NCBI GenBank assembly: GCA_965178125.1
Contig: OZ237742.1
Location: forward strand, 806,001-870,000
Source: Bilabrum cf. latius
Lineage: Eukaryota; Bigyra: Bicosoecida; Bigyra; Bicosoecida
Reading direction: 5' to 3'
Length of the DNA: 64,000 nucleotides
Of this stretch, positions 10,301 to 21,558 are shown piece by piece (within the stretch, counting starts at the first letter, position 1; every line of letters starts with the position of its first letter). The notes beneath the pieces were generated by a model. That model worked only from the letters and a program-made list of their open reading frames with translations, did no database searches and was not told where the DNA came from. A program made the translations under genes and the position numbers.

Positions 10301-13300
10301 CACCGCCGATGCCCTGGCTCTCTAGGAGTCCTAGCGCCCCGTGGATGTTCTGCTGAGCAGCCTGAGGGTTCCTGCCAGACGACATCAGGTCTGCCGGTGG
10401 TGGAGCGGGGGCAGGCGACGGTATCTCGCCCCTTGCCTCCACGCCGACGATCACGGGGGGCGCGCTCCCCGCCCCGCTGTCGGTGGTGCCGCCCTCGCTA
10501 GCAGCCGCGATGGATTTCGCCGGCTCGGAAGGCACTGCCATGGACACGCTCCCTGCCGCAACGGCTCTTCCAGAGCTGCCGCCTCCTGAATTTGAGGCGT
10601 CGGCTTCTTCGCTTCGCCTGCTTCCACGCCATGAGGCATCAGCGGACGGGTCGCTGCCGCTGCCGCCCTCCTTCTTGTCGCTGCCATCATCGTCCCGCAT
10701 GGGCACCTAGCCCCCTGCGGCACCGCCGGACTGCTCTTTTCGTGCGCCAGAGTCCTTGGACCCTCTTCGACTGCGTGAGCTCCGAGTCGATCGTCGTGCC
10801 GAACCAGTCGAGCCAGAACGTGTCCTTGTGCTAGGTCCGGCAGCATGTGAACGCTCTGTGCCCTCAAGCACGTCATTTTTCGCATCTTGCTATGTGTTTG
10901 CGGCGTTGCTGGAGGACTCCGCTGCAGCAGACGACGCCGAGGATGATGAAGAAGTGGGCTGCTTATCCTACCCGCTCGAGCCCTCCATACGCTGCTGCCC
11001 TGCCTGCTTGCCGTTCCCTCCCTTAGGTGCAGGGCCTGCAGCATCGCTCTCCTGCTGCTGCTGCGCTCTTGAGTTGCTGTGCCCTTCCGGCGGACTGCAG
11101 CTCCGCAGGTCTGCCACATTGACCATCATGCTAGAGGCGCCCCCGTCCACGACAGCCTGCAGACTGCCGTCTTTCATGGTCAGTCTGAGCTGGATGTCGA
11201 TGGGCAAGCTGACCGTCGTGCCATTGTAGTCTAGCTTGATAGCCAGCGGCATCGTCGTGGCGGTCGAGTTGGCCGCTGCCTCCGAGCTGGAGGTGGATCG
11301 AGCCACGCTGGCGGCGAGCTGCTGCTGCAGACCTTGCTGCAAAGCCTGCTGAAGTATGGGCTGCGGGATGACCGGGGCCGGCCCCGTGGAACTCTCTCCG
11401 CTCGCCGTAGGAGACTGTGCAGAGAGCCCCCCTGCGTGCAGCGTTGCCTCCGTGGGGTCGTGTCCGGGGGGCAGCTCCTGCTCCTGCTACCTCTGCGGCG
11501 CCTCTAGCGCGGACCGTCTCTCATCCAAGGCAGAGCCGTCCGCGGCGCTCATGTAGTCAGGAATGGCGCCCTCTGCGGCAAGCTGCGGCGTAACTTGAGA
11601 GCTTGCGTCGTGTCTCTGGTTCTGGTGCTGCCCCTGCCCGGCCCTTCTAGCGGCAGATCTGTGTTCCCCGAACGAGTCCACAGACACAGCCAAGTCGGGG
11701 ATCTCCTGGTGCATGGCTCCAGACCCGCGAGTGCGGTGGTGCATCTGCTGCTGTATCTAGTACTGCTACATCTGACGGTTCCCTTGGACAGATCTCCCTG
11801 GTGGCATGCGCACGCGGCCGCTAAACGTGCCAGCACGCGCACCTACTTGCTGTAGCTGTCGAAACTGCCCTTGCCCTTGCCCCTGCTGTCCCTGTGGCCT
11901 CGGAACGGCATGCTGTTGGTGTGCTAGGCCTCTGGAGTCCCCTGAGTTCTCGCGAGGAGACATGCGCTCCTGCTGCTGCTGCTGCTGCTAACCGCCATTG
12001 TTCCCTGCGGCCGCATCCAGCCTTGAGAGGGGTCTCCCGTCGCGTGCCTTACTGGCGGAGTGTCCCGTGCCGTCTGCCTTTCTGTGCTTGCCCAGAGACA
12101 GCAGCACTTCCGATGCCACTGTGTCATCGTCACCACCCTCTTCCTGCCCGCCAGGTCCCCCAGAATTCTGACCGTGCGGCTAGCTGTGTGATGGATGCTG
12201 CGGTTGCAGTGAGACCCCCTGTCGCTGGGGCTGGAAGCGCTGCTGCTGCCGCTGCTGCTGCTGCTGCTGCTGCTGCCCAGCGTTCCTGGTCATGATTTGA
12301 TCTGGCGGCGGAAGCGATGCCGGCAAGGAGTGCAGATCATCTAAAATGCCCAACTGCGATCCACCCGCGCCCCTGGACCCCATCCCATTTCCATTTCCAT
12401 TTCCAATACCATTCCCATTTCCGGTGCCGATCTGCCCGTAACCATGGCCCATGTTAGGGGGAAATGGTCCCGCCGCTGCCCCGCCAACCCTCCCTTCCTG
12501 CCCGAGCATCGAGCCACCCGCGACAGCTCCCTGCATCCCAGAGTGAAGGCTTCCTGGCGCCATGGGTGAGGCCGATGCGGAGGCCGATGCGGAGCTCTGC
12601 ATGGCCGGGACATACGGGCCCTGGGTGGCAGCACCCATGGGCGGGGACTGAGAGAACACAGTATGGCTGACGGAGACGCCGCCCCCCATCCCAGCCCCCG
12701 CACTCCCGTGCCCGCTCATACTCATACCGCTGTGCCCTGCCGCTGTCTGGGGCACTGATGACCTCCTTGGGGGGAGGGGGCCTGGCGCCCCTACCAACTG
12801 CCCGATGCTGCTGCTGCTGCTGCTGCCGGACGTGTGGGGTCCGCTGCCGCTGCTAGTGAGATCCCCGCTTGTGGAGACGCCTTGGGTAGGCTCGAACATG
12901 CCCCCGTTCATGTCCCCGCCCCTGTGCCTCCCATCCATCATGCCAAGGGGCAACTGCTCCTGCTGCATCATCCCTCCCGTTCCTGCTCCCGCATCCATGG
13001 CCCATCGAGTTGGGCTCTGACCAGAGGAGGACCTGCCAGCCTCCTGATGCTGATGCTGGGCCATGGCCATCGAGCCAGCCTCCTGATGCTGATGCTGGGC
13101 CATGGCCATCGAGGCTGCGGCCTGGAAATGATGCTGAGTGAATTGGGCCGGGTGAGAGGAGCTTCGTTGCATCGCATTGCCGCGCTGGTAGGGCTGTTGC
13201 CCCGCGGGATACCCTCGGTGAGTCGAGTGGTACTGGGCTGCTGAGAGCCTCCCCTGCGCCAATACCTGCTGGCCTCCCTGCGCCTGTGGGGGTCCATCGT

Positions 13301-14442
13301 GCAGCCCGTGCACGAGGTGCGCCTGCATGAGCGCCGGGCTGTTCCCCCCTCCCTGCGCTCCGCCTCCCGGAGCGCCCAGGGTCGGCCCAGACGGCCAGCC
13401 AGCCATGCCGCCTGCCGGTGCTCGCACACGCGGAGGATGCCGCACCGCTTCAGAGGGCCCGAGCAGTGCCGCGTTGGATGAAGATGAGGACATGGCGTGC
13501 ACGGCAGCGGCTTCTAGGATGCCGGCACGGCCAAGCGGCTGGCTTGCAGGGAGGCCGGCGAATCCTCCAGGCTGCAAGCCAGATACTCCGGGGCTACCGG
13601 CAAGTCCCATCGGCGAAGGAGCTGGCTTTCTGGCTGAGGTTTTCGATCCAGAAGCGGCTGCAATGTGTAGGGGGGTCGATGCCGTCGCATAGAATCGAAG
13701 CGTCAGCCATTCGCACGTTGCACCACAGGCACCAAAGGAATCCCGGGACGGAACAACGCCAGTCTCTTACCTTGCAGTCGTTTCTTGCCAGTTTGGTTCG
13801 TTTTGCGAACCACAAGACAAAGAAGGTCTGGCTTCCCTTGCAAGAAGGAGGGATGAGCGTACTCATACCGTCCCGTCTTGACCTTTGGATCCCCAACCCG
13901 CTCAAAGCTGCGATAAGGGGTATGCGTAGTAGGACGAATAGTATAATGAATGCACCACGAAACGCGTGTGGCCCTCTGATGCTCCCGAGCATGGCTGCGA
14001 CGTCCAATGCAAGTAAATCCCGCCCAGGTCGACCGTTCGCGGCCAACATATCAGCTCATATACAAGCAATATACACAGTCTCGTTGACTCCTTGGTACAA
14101 TCGCACTGCATCTGTAAAAACTTACCAGTAGAAGTTCAGCTGCCTTGTAAACGAGCTAAATTGCCGATGACTGTAGTACTTTGGGAGGACGACCGAGCTG
14201 AATTGCTTGCGATCTTCTATTACAAACGACTAGCCACCCTGACCCCAGTGAACAAGATTATCGCAATCATGATCATCAACTAAACTGTACAGTGACCTGA
14301 GAAATGCAGACACGGGCCTGTGTGTCAGCTTGGGTACGGCTTCGGCTGAGATGACCGATGGCCCCCCGGCACCTTTATCGTCCCCTGCTTGGCTACTGGA
14401 TCCGCCTGATCTTTTTGATGATTTTCGACTCCTAGTAGGCAT
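7323..14442 (-). CDS. giant heat-shock-factor-type transcription factor
   Basis: Exons 14442-14126, 13907-13771 and 13657-7323; introns of 218 and 113 nt (GTAAGT, GTAAGA donors). The product is 2,262 residues. The HSF DNA-binding domain spans residues ~48-150: VSAFLRSLYSLVDDHD, LVHWGQGG-TAG-SFVIED, VLPKYYSHRQFSSFTRQLNFY, then across intron 1 CFERVGDPK and YEYAHPSFLQGKPDLL; the usual YGF is YCF. HSFs bind heat-shock elements as trimers; I see no clear heptad trimerisation domain. The remaining ~2,100 residues are low-complexity Gln/Ser/Gly/Ala, with RS-like and acidic patches, open from 13657 to TGA at 7323-7325. There are 13 in-frame TAGs, several beside CAG runs. HSFs are usually 300-700 residues. 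The gene end is solid; a further 5' exon cannot be excluded. Confidence 0.85.
13035..13112 (-). repeat. 39-nt tandem duplication in HSF coding region
   Basis: Two adjacent copies of a 39-nt unit, apparently identical, encode two copies of the 13-residue unit GSMAMAQHQHQEA. The duplication is in frame and probably recent. Confidence 0.85.
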
Positions 14443-14595
14443 GGTGTCTAAACCAGGTACGAGAGCCTAGGTGCGTCAGTGCACGGCGGGCCACTGCGAG
14501 TGTTCCACCGCAGCGGGCTTGCGACCACTGGAACACAATGGGCAAGCCAGCGAAAGAAATTTGATGTGAGGCTCATACCTAATAAAATCCTGATA

Positions 14596-15873
14596 TTAGA
14601 AGCAACAGTTGCACAAACAACCAAATGCGACCCCTTTCATGCGCAAAGCAGGGCGCCCGGCTATGCTAGACCCGGCTCGAAGCGCCGCAGGCTCTGCTTC
14701 AATGTCCCCAGGCTTCTCAGGGGTAACTCCTGTCGTGGTCAATACCGCTCTGATGAATACTCTTTGCATTCGAAGGCCAGACTTTCTATTCCTTGACTCG
14801 ACGCATGAGTATCGGCAGCACCAGCTGCAGTGTCGATCCGACTGATCGCCTAATCTCATGCCAACCAACCCAGCTTCGGGTGTAGGCGGGGCCACACTCA
14901 TCTTCGCACTGCAGTACTTGTCACCCGGAAGCACGACTTTCAGGCTCGGGGTTCTGCTCGATGCTTGCGGGTGGCCATCAAGTGCTGCCTCAGACACCGT
15001 TTGCAGGTGCATACGTGTTTCGTCCCTAGGCTCCCACTCACCACATATGCACCTTTCTGCTTGCCTGCACAGCGCGACAAACTCTTCGAGGCTGAAAAAA
15101 TGCGTGAGGGTGCCATCAGGGCGCGCGAATGATCGCACCAGCTACCCCTCCCACACGCCGACGTCCCTGCCACCGAGCTAGTCGCGTGGCTCTGACGCGC
15201 TGGTGGCTTCTTTGGTCGCAATCGGGCCTCCTCCCAGCCCCTTGGCATTGCCACGGATCATCGCATGATCCATGATGCCGTAATCACGGAAGCAGAGGAT
15301 ACCCCCTGGTGCCAGCATCGCGAGCATAGCACCCAGCGCGCAAGGATGCTGCGCATCGGGGATCGCTGATAGAACAAAGGTGCACAAGACGGCATCAAAC
15401 TGCCCGCGCAGTGTGTGTGGAAGTGCTTGTGGACCTTTCGCGATATCAAGTATGCGAAAGCTTGCCGCACCCGGCGCACAAGCAGCTTCACATTGCTTTA
15501 TTGCAGTTTCTGCAATGTCAGAAGCCATACTTGCCACTCCCTTCAGTTTAGATAGCAAGCCCATGCTGGCCCCATTGCCAGCACCTAGCTCGTGAATTCG
15601 AAAATCACGGATTTGCCGAGATGAAAAATGAGCCAGCAGCCTTGAACGGAGCTCTGGAAAGCCAGCTAGCAAGCTATTGCGAGGCTGGAAAAACAAGCCT
15701 TTGCCATGCTGCCGATAAAACTTGTCCCACGCATCTGAACGGGCCACAGGAAACACTTCTGAGCATTTAGTTTCAGCTTCAAGGGGTGCCGTCGTCTGTT
15801 TCGGTGGAAACTCGAAATCTGCTTCGTAGTATCTTGAACTCTGAGTACTGGCAAACAGGCGGCTCTACTCCAT
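14596..15873 (-). CDS. METTL2/6/8-like tRNA m3C methyltransferase
   Basis: The frame opens at ATG 15871-15873, whose third codon is TAG, and continues through two more TAGs (15178-15180 and near 15142). Class I SAM-methyltransferase marks are SDAWDKFYRQHGKGLFFQPR, motif I IHELGAGNGAS, FDAVLCTFVLSAI, and PGGILCFRDYGIMDHAMIRG, the FRDYG signature of the METTL2/6/8 family that makes 3-methylcytidine in tRNA anticodon loops. HFFSLEEFVALC and a last exon with SRNRKSGLRMQRVFIRAVL match the family C-terminus. A donor at ~15042 (GTGAGT) and an acceptor at ~14825 (CTGCAG) bound an intron, but their phases do not match, so a small exon or another splice site is missing from this model. Ends at TAA 14596-14598. 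Confidence 0.82.
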
Positions 15874-16080
15874 ATGCGCGCATCGAAACCGCAATAAATG
15901 GTCCTATTTGCAATTGCAATGCTAGCTTAATTCATTCATTACCATCAATGCATGATTTCGACCGCAATCACAACTTTGCGGTTACGGTGCTGATGAATCT
16001 AGTGGTGATGTAGAGAAGCAATCCAACGATCCGGATCCATCGACTTGGTGGCGCACTGAGTGGCGCACCAGCCTTCGAGA

Positions 16081-19000
16081 TTATGCGGGGCCAATGGCAC
16101 CCATCTACTCGGCTGCTATGACGCCGGGCATGGACTGGATGAACTGGACTGCCCGAGGAATGGCTTGTCGGGCCCTTGCGAGCTCCACAGCCCGCCGGCG
16201 AGCGGTTGACCGGTGCGGCTTCCACCCAGGCCGGGGCCGACTTGCCTCCGATAGTTGTGGCGTTGGCAAGCGCCCAAGGTGGAGTGAGTGCCTGGGCTTC
16301 TCCGTGTTTGCGGAGCTCGGTCCCTCGGCATACGGGACCCCTGCATGCTACTGGTGACCATAGGGTTGTGAGCCGAGCCCTCCACCCCCTCCCACTCCCA
16401 TCATGTTTCCCTTGCTATCAAGTTTGGCCGCAATCGCTGGAATGGGGCCTCGGGTCGAGTAAAGAATAGAGCGGGGCCTCGCCTAGCCTCGCAGCATGTC
16501 CTTGTAGATCTAGGCTCCCGCACTCGTCATATTAGGAAGCACAAGCGTTCGTTCCTGCTTCCTGTGCTTGACAATAGCCTCGCAGTCGCTCTTGCGCTTC
16601 CTTGCTGCTTCCAGCCCGCGGCGATACCTCACCTTGAGGTCCTCGACGCCCCAGTGAGCCATGCCGCCGCGGATGAGCTGCTGGTCCGCCCGACGAGCCG
16701 CCGCTTTCTCCTTTGACAGCGTCTGAGTTGCTTCATCCATCCGTGTTCCGTGTCTCCCCTGCAGCTGGTGCGACCGCAGCATGGCTGCCCTGCCCTTTGA
16801 TGCCAAGTAGGAGCCGCTCGCGTGCATGCCACCTACGGGCAATCCCAGCGAGTCGTAAACAAGCGCAGTCAGGCCGGTGTGGATCGCTCGTCTAGGACTG
16901 TGCTTTGACGCGCTGTGCGCGCCTGACTCACGACGGCTTGATCTGCTGGGCAACCACCTGGTCCTGTGCCTGTCGCCATGGAAAAGTCCAGGCATCAAGA
17001 GCGGTGAGCCCAGAGCATGGACGGCATCGAGCGCATTGGCAGCATCGAGCGCAGAATCGGTCTCCCAGCCTGAATCATCCTATTGATCGGTATCCGAGAT
17101 GGGGGACAGGCCGCTCCCAGCCTTGTCCATTGCATTAACTCGTTGTGGTTGCTGCTCCTTCGGTTGGCGACTCTGCGACGGCAGCCGAATGTCTCTCTGC
17201 GACATGGCGTGCTCTGTGGTACCGAGCAAGAGGCCGTGCCTCGAATGCCGTATGCTCGATGTGATCCCGTAGTTGCTCCCTGCCTGCATCGCATTGGCTT
17301 GTTGAGGCGCAAGGCACTCCTGCTCGCTCATGTGTCCGGGTTTGTGATGCACGCTTGGTGCTACTGGAGCTGTAAGCAACCCGTGGGAGCCTCCCGCGAT
17401 GCCACTCGCGGAGCCGTTGTCTTTTCGGTTCAGACCAATGCGCGCCTCTGGCTATGATCGTCCTTCATTGGTAATACCATGCAGCTCATCGCGTGCGCTA
17501 TCCCTGCCCTAGCTGTTACCTTCGCTTCCAGAGTCGCTGGCGCCGATGTCAATGTCTGGCAGAGCATCGCCAGACCCGGGGATCGGAAGCAGCGAAGGGG
17601 AGGAAGCCATCCGTTTCCGCACGAAGGGGACACGCGCACCACCGGAGCGCGATATTTCAGGACTGCCGCTCTCTGTGTCAGAGAACATTGAGCCGACCGT
17701 AGATGATCTGCTCCTGCTGCTTCGCATTGGCGAGACCGGCCTCATCTGCCGAACTGCGTTCAGTGCTGCAAGCGCGATGGGATTACTGACAGCACTGAGC
17801 CTTCGCACGTTCTTGCTCAAGTGCTTTGCATTGAGTGCCTTTGTCTTTCGAACAGACCCTGCATCGCTTCCGTTGTTGCCGTCAAAGTCGAGTGACGGAA
17901 GGCTGGCAATAGATCTACTTGGCAGGCTTCCTACGGATCCGAGCCTACGCCTGCCAACGTGCACGTGTACGAGCTGCTGGGGAGGAGAATCGTGGCTTGT
18001 GTCGCCCACGGCCTAGATTCCTAGGGGGTCGGACCGGTGGAGTAGGCCGTGGGGCTGTCGACCCAGCACGAATCCGCTGTGTCTGCGAGTACGTGGATTC
18101 GATCGCAGCTGACGTGCAGCAACAGCAGTAGCATCAGGAGGTGCAGGTGCATGATTGGCTCCACGGGGCCTTTCCGCCCGTGCACCATCGATGCTACGAG
18201 GAGAATCGTGGCTTGTGTCGCCCACGGCCTAGATTCCTAAGGGGTCGGACCGGTGAAGTAGGCCGTGGGGCTGTCGACCCAGCACGAATCCGCTGTGTCT
18301 GCGGGTACGTGGATTCGATGGCAGCTGGCGTGCAGCAACAGCAGCAGGTGCAGGTGCATGATTGGCTCCACAGGGCCCTTCCACCCATGCACCATCGCTG
18401 CTACTGCTTGAGCTTGCTGAACTGGACCTGTACGTTGGCAGAGGTTGATTTTGTCTTCCTGGAACACGAATCTTAGACGGCGGGGATATGCGAAGAACGC
18501 CGGGCGATCCCACAGGTGACGCGTCGTTCTAATGCGTCAAACCGCTAGTACCCTCCTCGATGCCACAGGCGGTGGCAAATGCTGCTGGCTATTGTACCTC
18601 TGCTGCTGTTTGATCTGTCGCCCCATCCATGCGGTCTTGCCTCCCTTCTCCATTCGATTTCGTCGTTGCCGCGCTACTGCTCGAATCGACGCTGGACCTG
18701 TTGCTCTCTGCGGTCCCAGCAGCTTTACGTCCCTCTGTTTTGCTTGCAGGTGCGTCCCGTACCGAGCTAGAACCACCAACCGCGCAATGCACGTCTCCGA
18801 TTTGAGGTCGTCGGGCTGGCTTGAATCCCGGGGGTGCTTCAATCGTGCGCCTGCGCGGCTCCGTTGACCTCTTCCTAGCTACTGACTCGCTAGATGCCTG
18901 AGGGTCAAAGCCAGTGAACGCATCGATAGCATCATCACCAGCCAAGGGCTCGCAGTCCAGCAGTCTGCTTGCTTTCAGGGTTCCCTGGTCGTCAGCAATC

Positions 19001-21165
19001 ACGCCAGGGCCGTCCAAGGAACCATCACGAGTTACTCCAGAGCGACCGACGATCCCGTGGCGCTTTGATGCGCTCTATGTTCTCGTCTTTGATTTCCCCC
19101 AATGTCGAATCGGCGCAGTACTGCGCCATTCTTGCAGCTGCCTCAGCTGAGGGATGCTGCTGTCCTGCTCAGAAGCCCCGCTGGCACCGCCACCGCCAAG
19201 GCCAGAGGACGACACTGATGCGGAGCCCCCTGGCCTAGAAGGCATGGCCATTTCCTCCCAAAGAGAAATGCCGCCGTTTCCGCCTCCTGCATGCATGGGT
19301 TGGATCTTTCTCCTAGCGGGGCCTGGAGGCCGGCTGATCGCACGTTGCTAGGAAGCCTTGTGACCAGCCCCGAGCCAGGACCCGAGCCCAGTGCCTATTC
19401 CGATGGCATCGTCCAAGCCATGGTGATCCATGCCCGCCTCATCGTCACTACTATGGTTTCCGTCTGAACCTGGATGCTCGCTCCCTTCCATTGCCGCCTT
19501 TCGCTGCTCTTCCAGGTGCTCGACGAGCCGAGTTGTCACGCCGCACGCCTCGATCGCGTGCTTGAACACGTCCTCCTTGACCCTCGCGGCCACCATGGCG
19601 AACTGAGAGGCTCCCATCTCCCACACGATGCAAGTCGTCCTGGCTCTGTACTCGAGTAGAGATGGCCTCTCGAGGAGAAATGGCAGAGCCCCGATCGTGT
19701 GGCCGCTGCTGACGTCGCACAGCTTGCGCAGTTTTCGGTGGCGGGATGCAGAGGGCGGCCGACGCGCTCCGGTGCGGCGATGTGCCTTTCCGAGGGCGTG
19801 ATGCGCGTGATTCGGTGCCCAGATCTCTGCTTCGCCAGTTTGAAGCAGCACGATGCCGCTCGCCGGGGCTCCCTCTGCCAGGATTGTCGCGCCAGGGCTG
19901 ACTTTAACAGGCCGCATGCCCAGCATGAACTCCGTGGCCTGGGTCTTTGTAAGTCTTCTCAGGAATGGAAGCCTCAAGAACATGTTTAATCGATCGCTGG
20001 AGATGTCAAGGAGGTCCTGTAGAGGCCTGTGAATGTTGAAATCGTCCCTCGATATGGACAGGAGCAGGCAGGCGCTGAGGGCTCGAACGGTAGCCGTGCG
20101 GTGCTGCGACCTCGAGCGGAGCGCCAACTCCCCGAATGTCCGCCCTTCGTTGATTCTTCCCACCAGTCGATGACCAGGAAGGGCATGAAGCGCGTCTTGT
20201 CCCAGGATGCTGAAGGGCGACGACGGGCTGTCTACAGCTATGCCTCCCGCCCCGGTTCCATGATTCGATTCGGGCTTAGCAGACGCAGCAGAGACCTGTC
20301 TTTGCGACGGGACGGGCGTGCTTTCGCCATCGGTGTGATACATTGGACTGCTGCTCGCCTAGTCTGGGCCTCCGGCGTGCTCTACTAGTTGGCTCATCCC
20401 TTGGATTTCAGTGAGGGTTAGCTGGTGCGGCAGTTGCTGCGATTTGCCGCGGCTTAGCCGACTGCTGCGGCGCGGTGAACTATCTTTAGCTTGTTGGGCC
20501 GCATCTGAGACGGACTCGGTGGAAGGTTTAGGAGACTGTCCGGGCTGACGAGAGACGCTGCCTCGTCGGGAGCGCTACGCGCTGGCAGGTCTTGAAGCGG
20601 CTGGACCACCTGCTGCCGCCGAGAGGACCATTGAACCGCGACGCTAAGACAAACGGCGTCCGCCGGTTGCCCCTAGATGCATGCCCGATAATTTGCGTAC
20701 ACTCGAGCCTACCGCTGCCGCAAGAGCGGAATAGCACAGTTCTGCTTGTTTCAGCATATCCTACGCGGGGGCTCCAAGCGGCCTGCTCTCCGGAGAAACG
20801 TGCTGCCAACGATTGCTGGAATGGTTTGGCCCACTGCTGTCTTTGTGTCGCTCAAAGACGCCGAGCTACCCGGCCAAGACGCAAAAAAGCTTATCACCCA
20901 AGTCGCCTTGTTGGAACAGGCACGTCCCTCTGTCCAGTTTCACGAGCCCCAAAACTCTTGGTAAAATTTCCAAACAAGCCTTGTTTACCCGTTTCAAGAT
21001 TGGTATTTTGTCAAAGTTTTGCAGAAGCATCGTCTGAATGGCGTTCACATCTGATCTGCATCTCTGCTTCGCATCGATTGCCAGGGCTCCTAGAATACCT
21101 GGAGAATCGAATGCTTGCTCAAAGTTTGACTCAGTTTCCTATAATGAAGTCGGTAGCGTACTCAT
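16081..21165 (-). CDS. large cyclic-nucleotide-binding protein (two CNBDs)
   Basis: One open frame of 1,694 residues from ATG 21163-21165 to TAA 16081-16083, with 19 in-frame TAGs and no TAA, TGA or frameshift. Residues ~40-120 begin a cyclic-nucleotide-binding fold (FDKIPILKRVNKACLEILP, FQQGDLGDKLFCVLAG-TAG-LGVFE). After ~200 low-complexity residues its phosphate-binding cassette appears, GRTFGELAL then HRTATVRAL. A second fold follows (FLRRLTKTQATEF, GATILAEGAPASGIVLLQ), but its cassette IGALPFLLERPSLL lacks the Gly-Glu and Arg pair, so it may not bind ligand. The Arg-Thr-Ala core resembles cGMP-binding domains of PKG; that specificity is inference. No kinase, GEF or channel domain is visible; the last ~1,000 residues are Ser/Ala-rich. 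The start is tentative, as an upstream exon is possible. Confidence 0.8.
17982..18404 (-). repeat. 216-nt intragenic tandem duplication
   Basis: Copy 1 (17982-18197) and copy 2 (18198-~18404) are near-identical with offset 216. Copy 2 lacks 9 nt in the CAG-rich part, keeping frame. On the coding strand this duplicates about 70 residues, including RRHSGFVLGRQPHG, HRSDPLGI, a TAG codon and AVGDTSHDSP. Both TAGs (18229, 18013) are conserved in the copies. Confidence 0.9.
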
Positions 21166-21558
21166 CTCATTCGCAGGAGCTTTGCGGGAGTTCCGTTGGC
21201 CAAGGTGAATCAAGGGCATGCTCCGCTCCGATCACTCGTCACGGCCGAGCGTGGCAAATCTGGATGCTTGCGGTCAAACGACCCGAAGTCTGCCTTGCCT
21301 GCAAGGCCACACTCATGCGGAAGTGAACTTGACCGAGACAATCATACTATGCAGCTATACGCAGGGCATGATGTAGCCCCGCCCCACTGGCAGTGCTGAC
21401 CCCCCCCCGACAGCTAGCGATAGCAGATGCTATCTAGCTTACCACCACATCGGGAGCCATAGGCTACCTTGTGATTCCATATAAACCACCAATAGGATAA
21501 CCCAACCATCCGAAAGGGGGGGGGGGCTGGCTGCACCTATCACCGACTCCCTGTAAGA
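21166..21558. other. intergenic region with G/C homopolymers
   Basis: These 393 bp separate two minus-strand genes: they hold the 5' side of the cyclic-nucleotide-binding gene and the 3' end of the phosphatase gene. There are runs of C (~21404) and G (~21520). No gene or structured RNA is recognised; an upstream exon of the cyclic-nucleotide-binding gene could lie here. Confidence 0.4.

Noticed and set aside
14128-14160. Continuation of the HSF frame past the first exon without splicing
   Set aside because: The frame hits TAA in GTAAGTTTTTAC, and the family motif resumes exactly after the acceptor at 13908.
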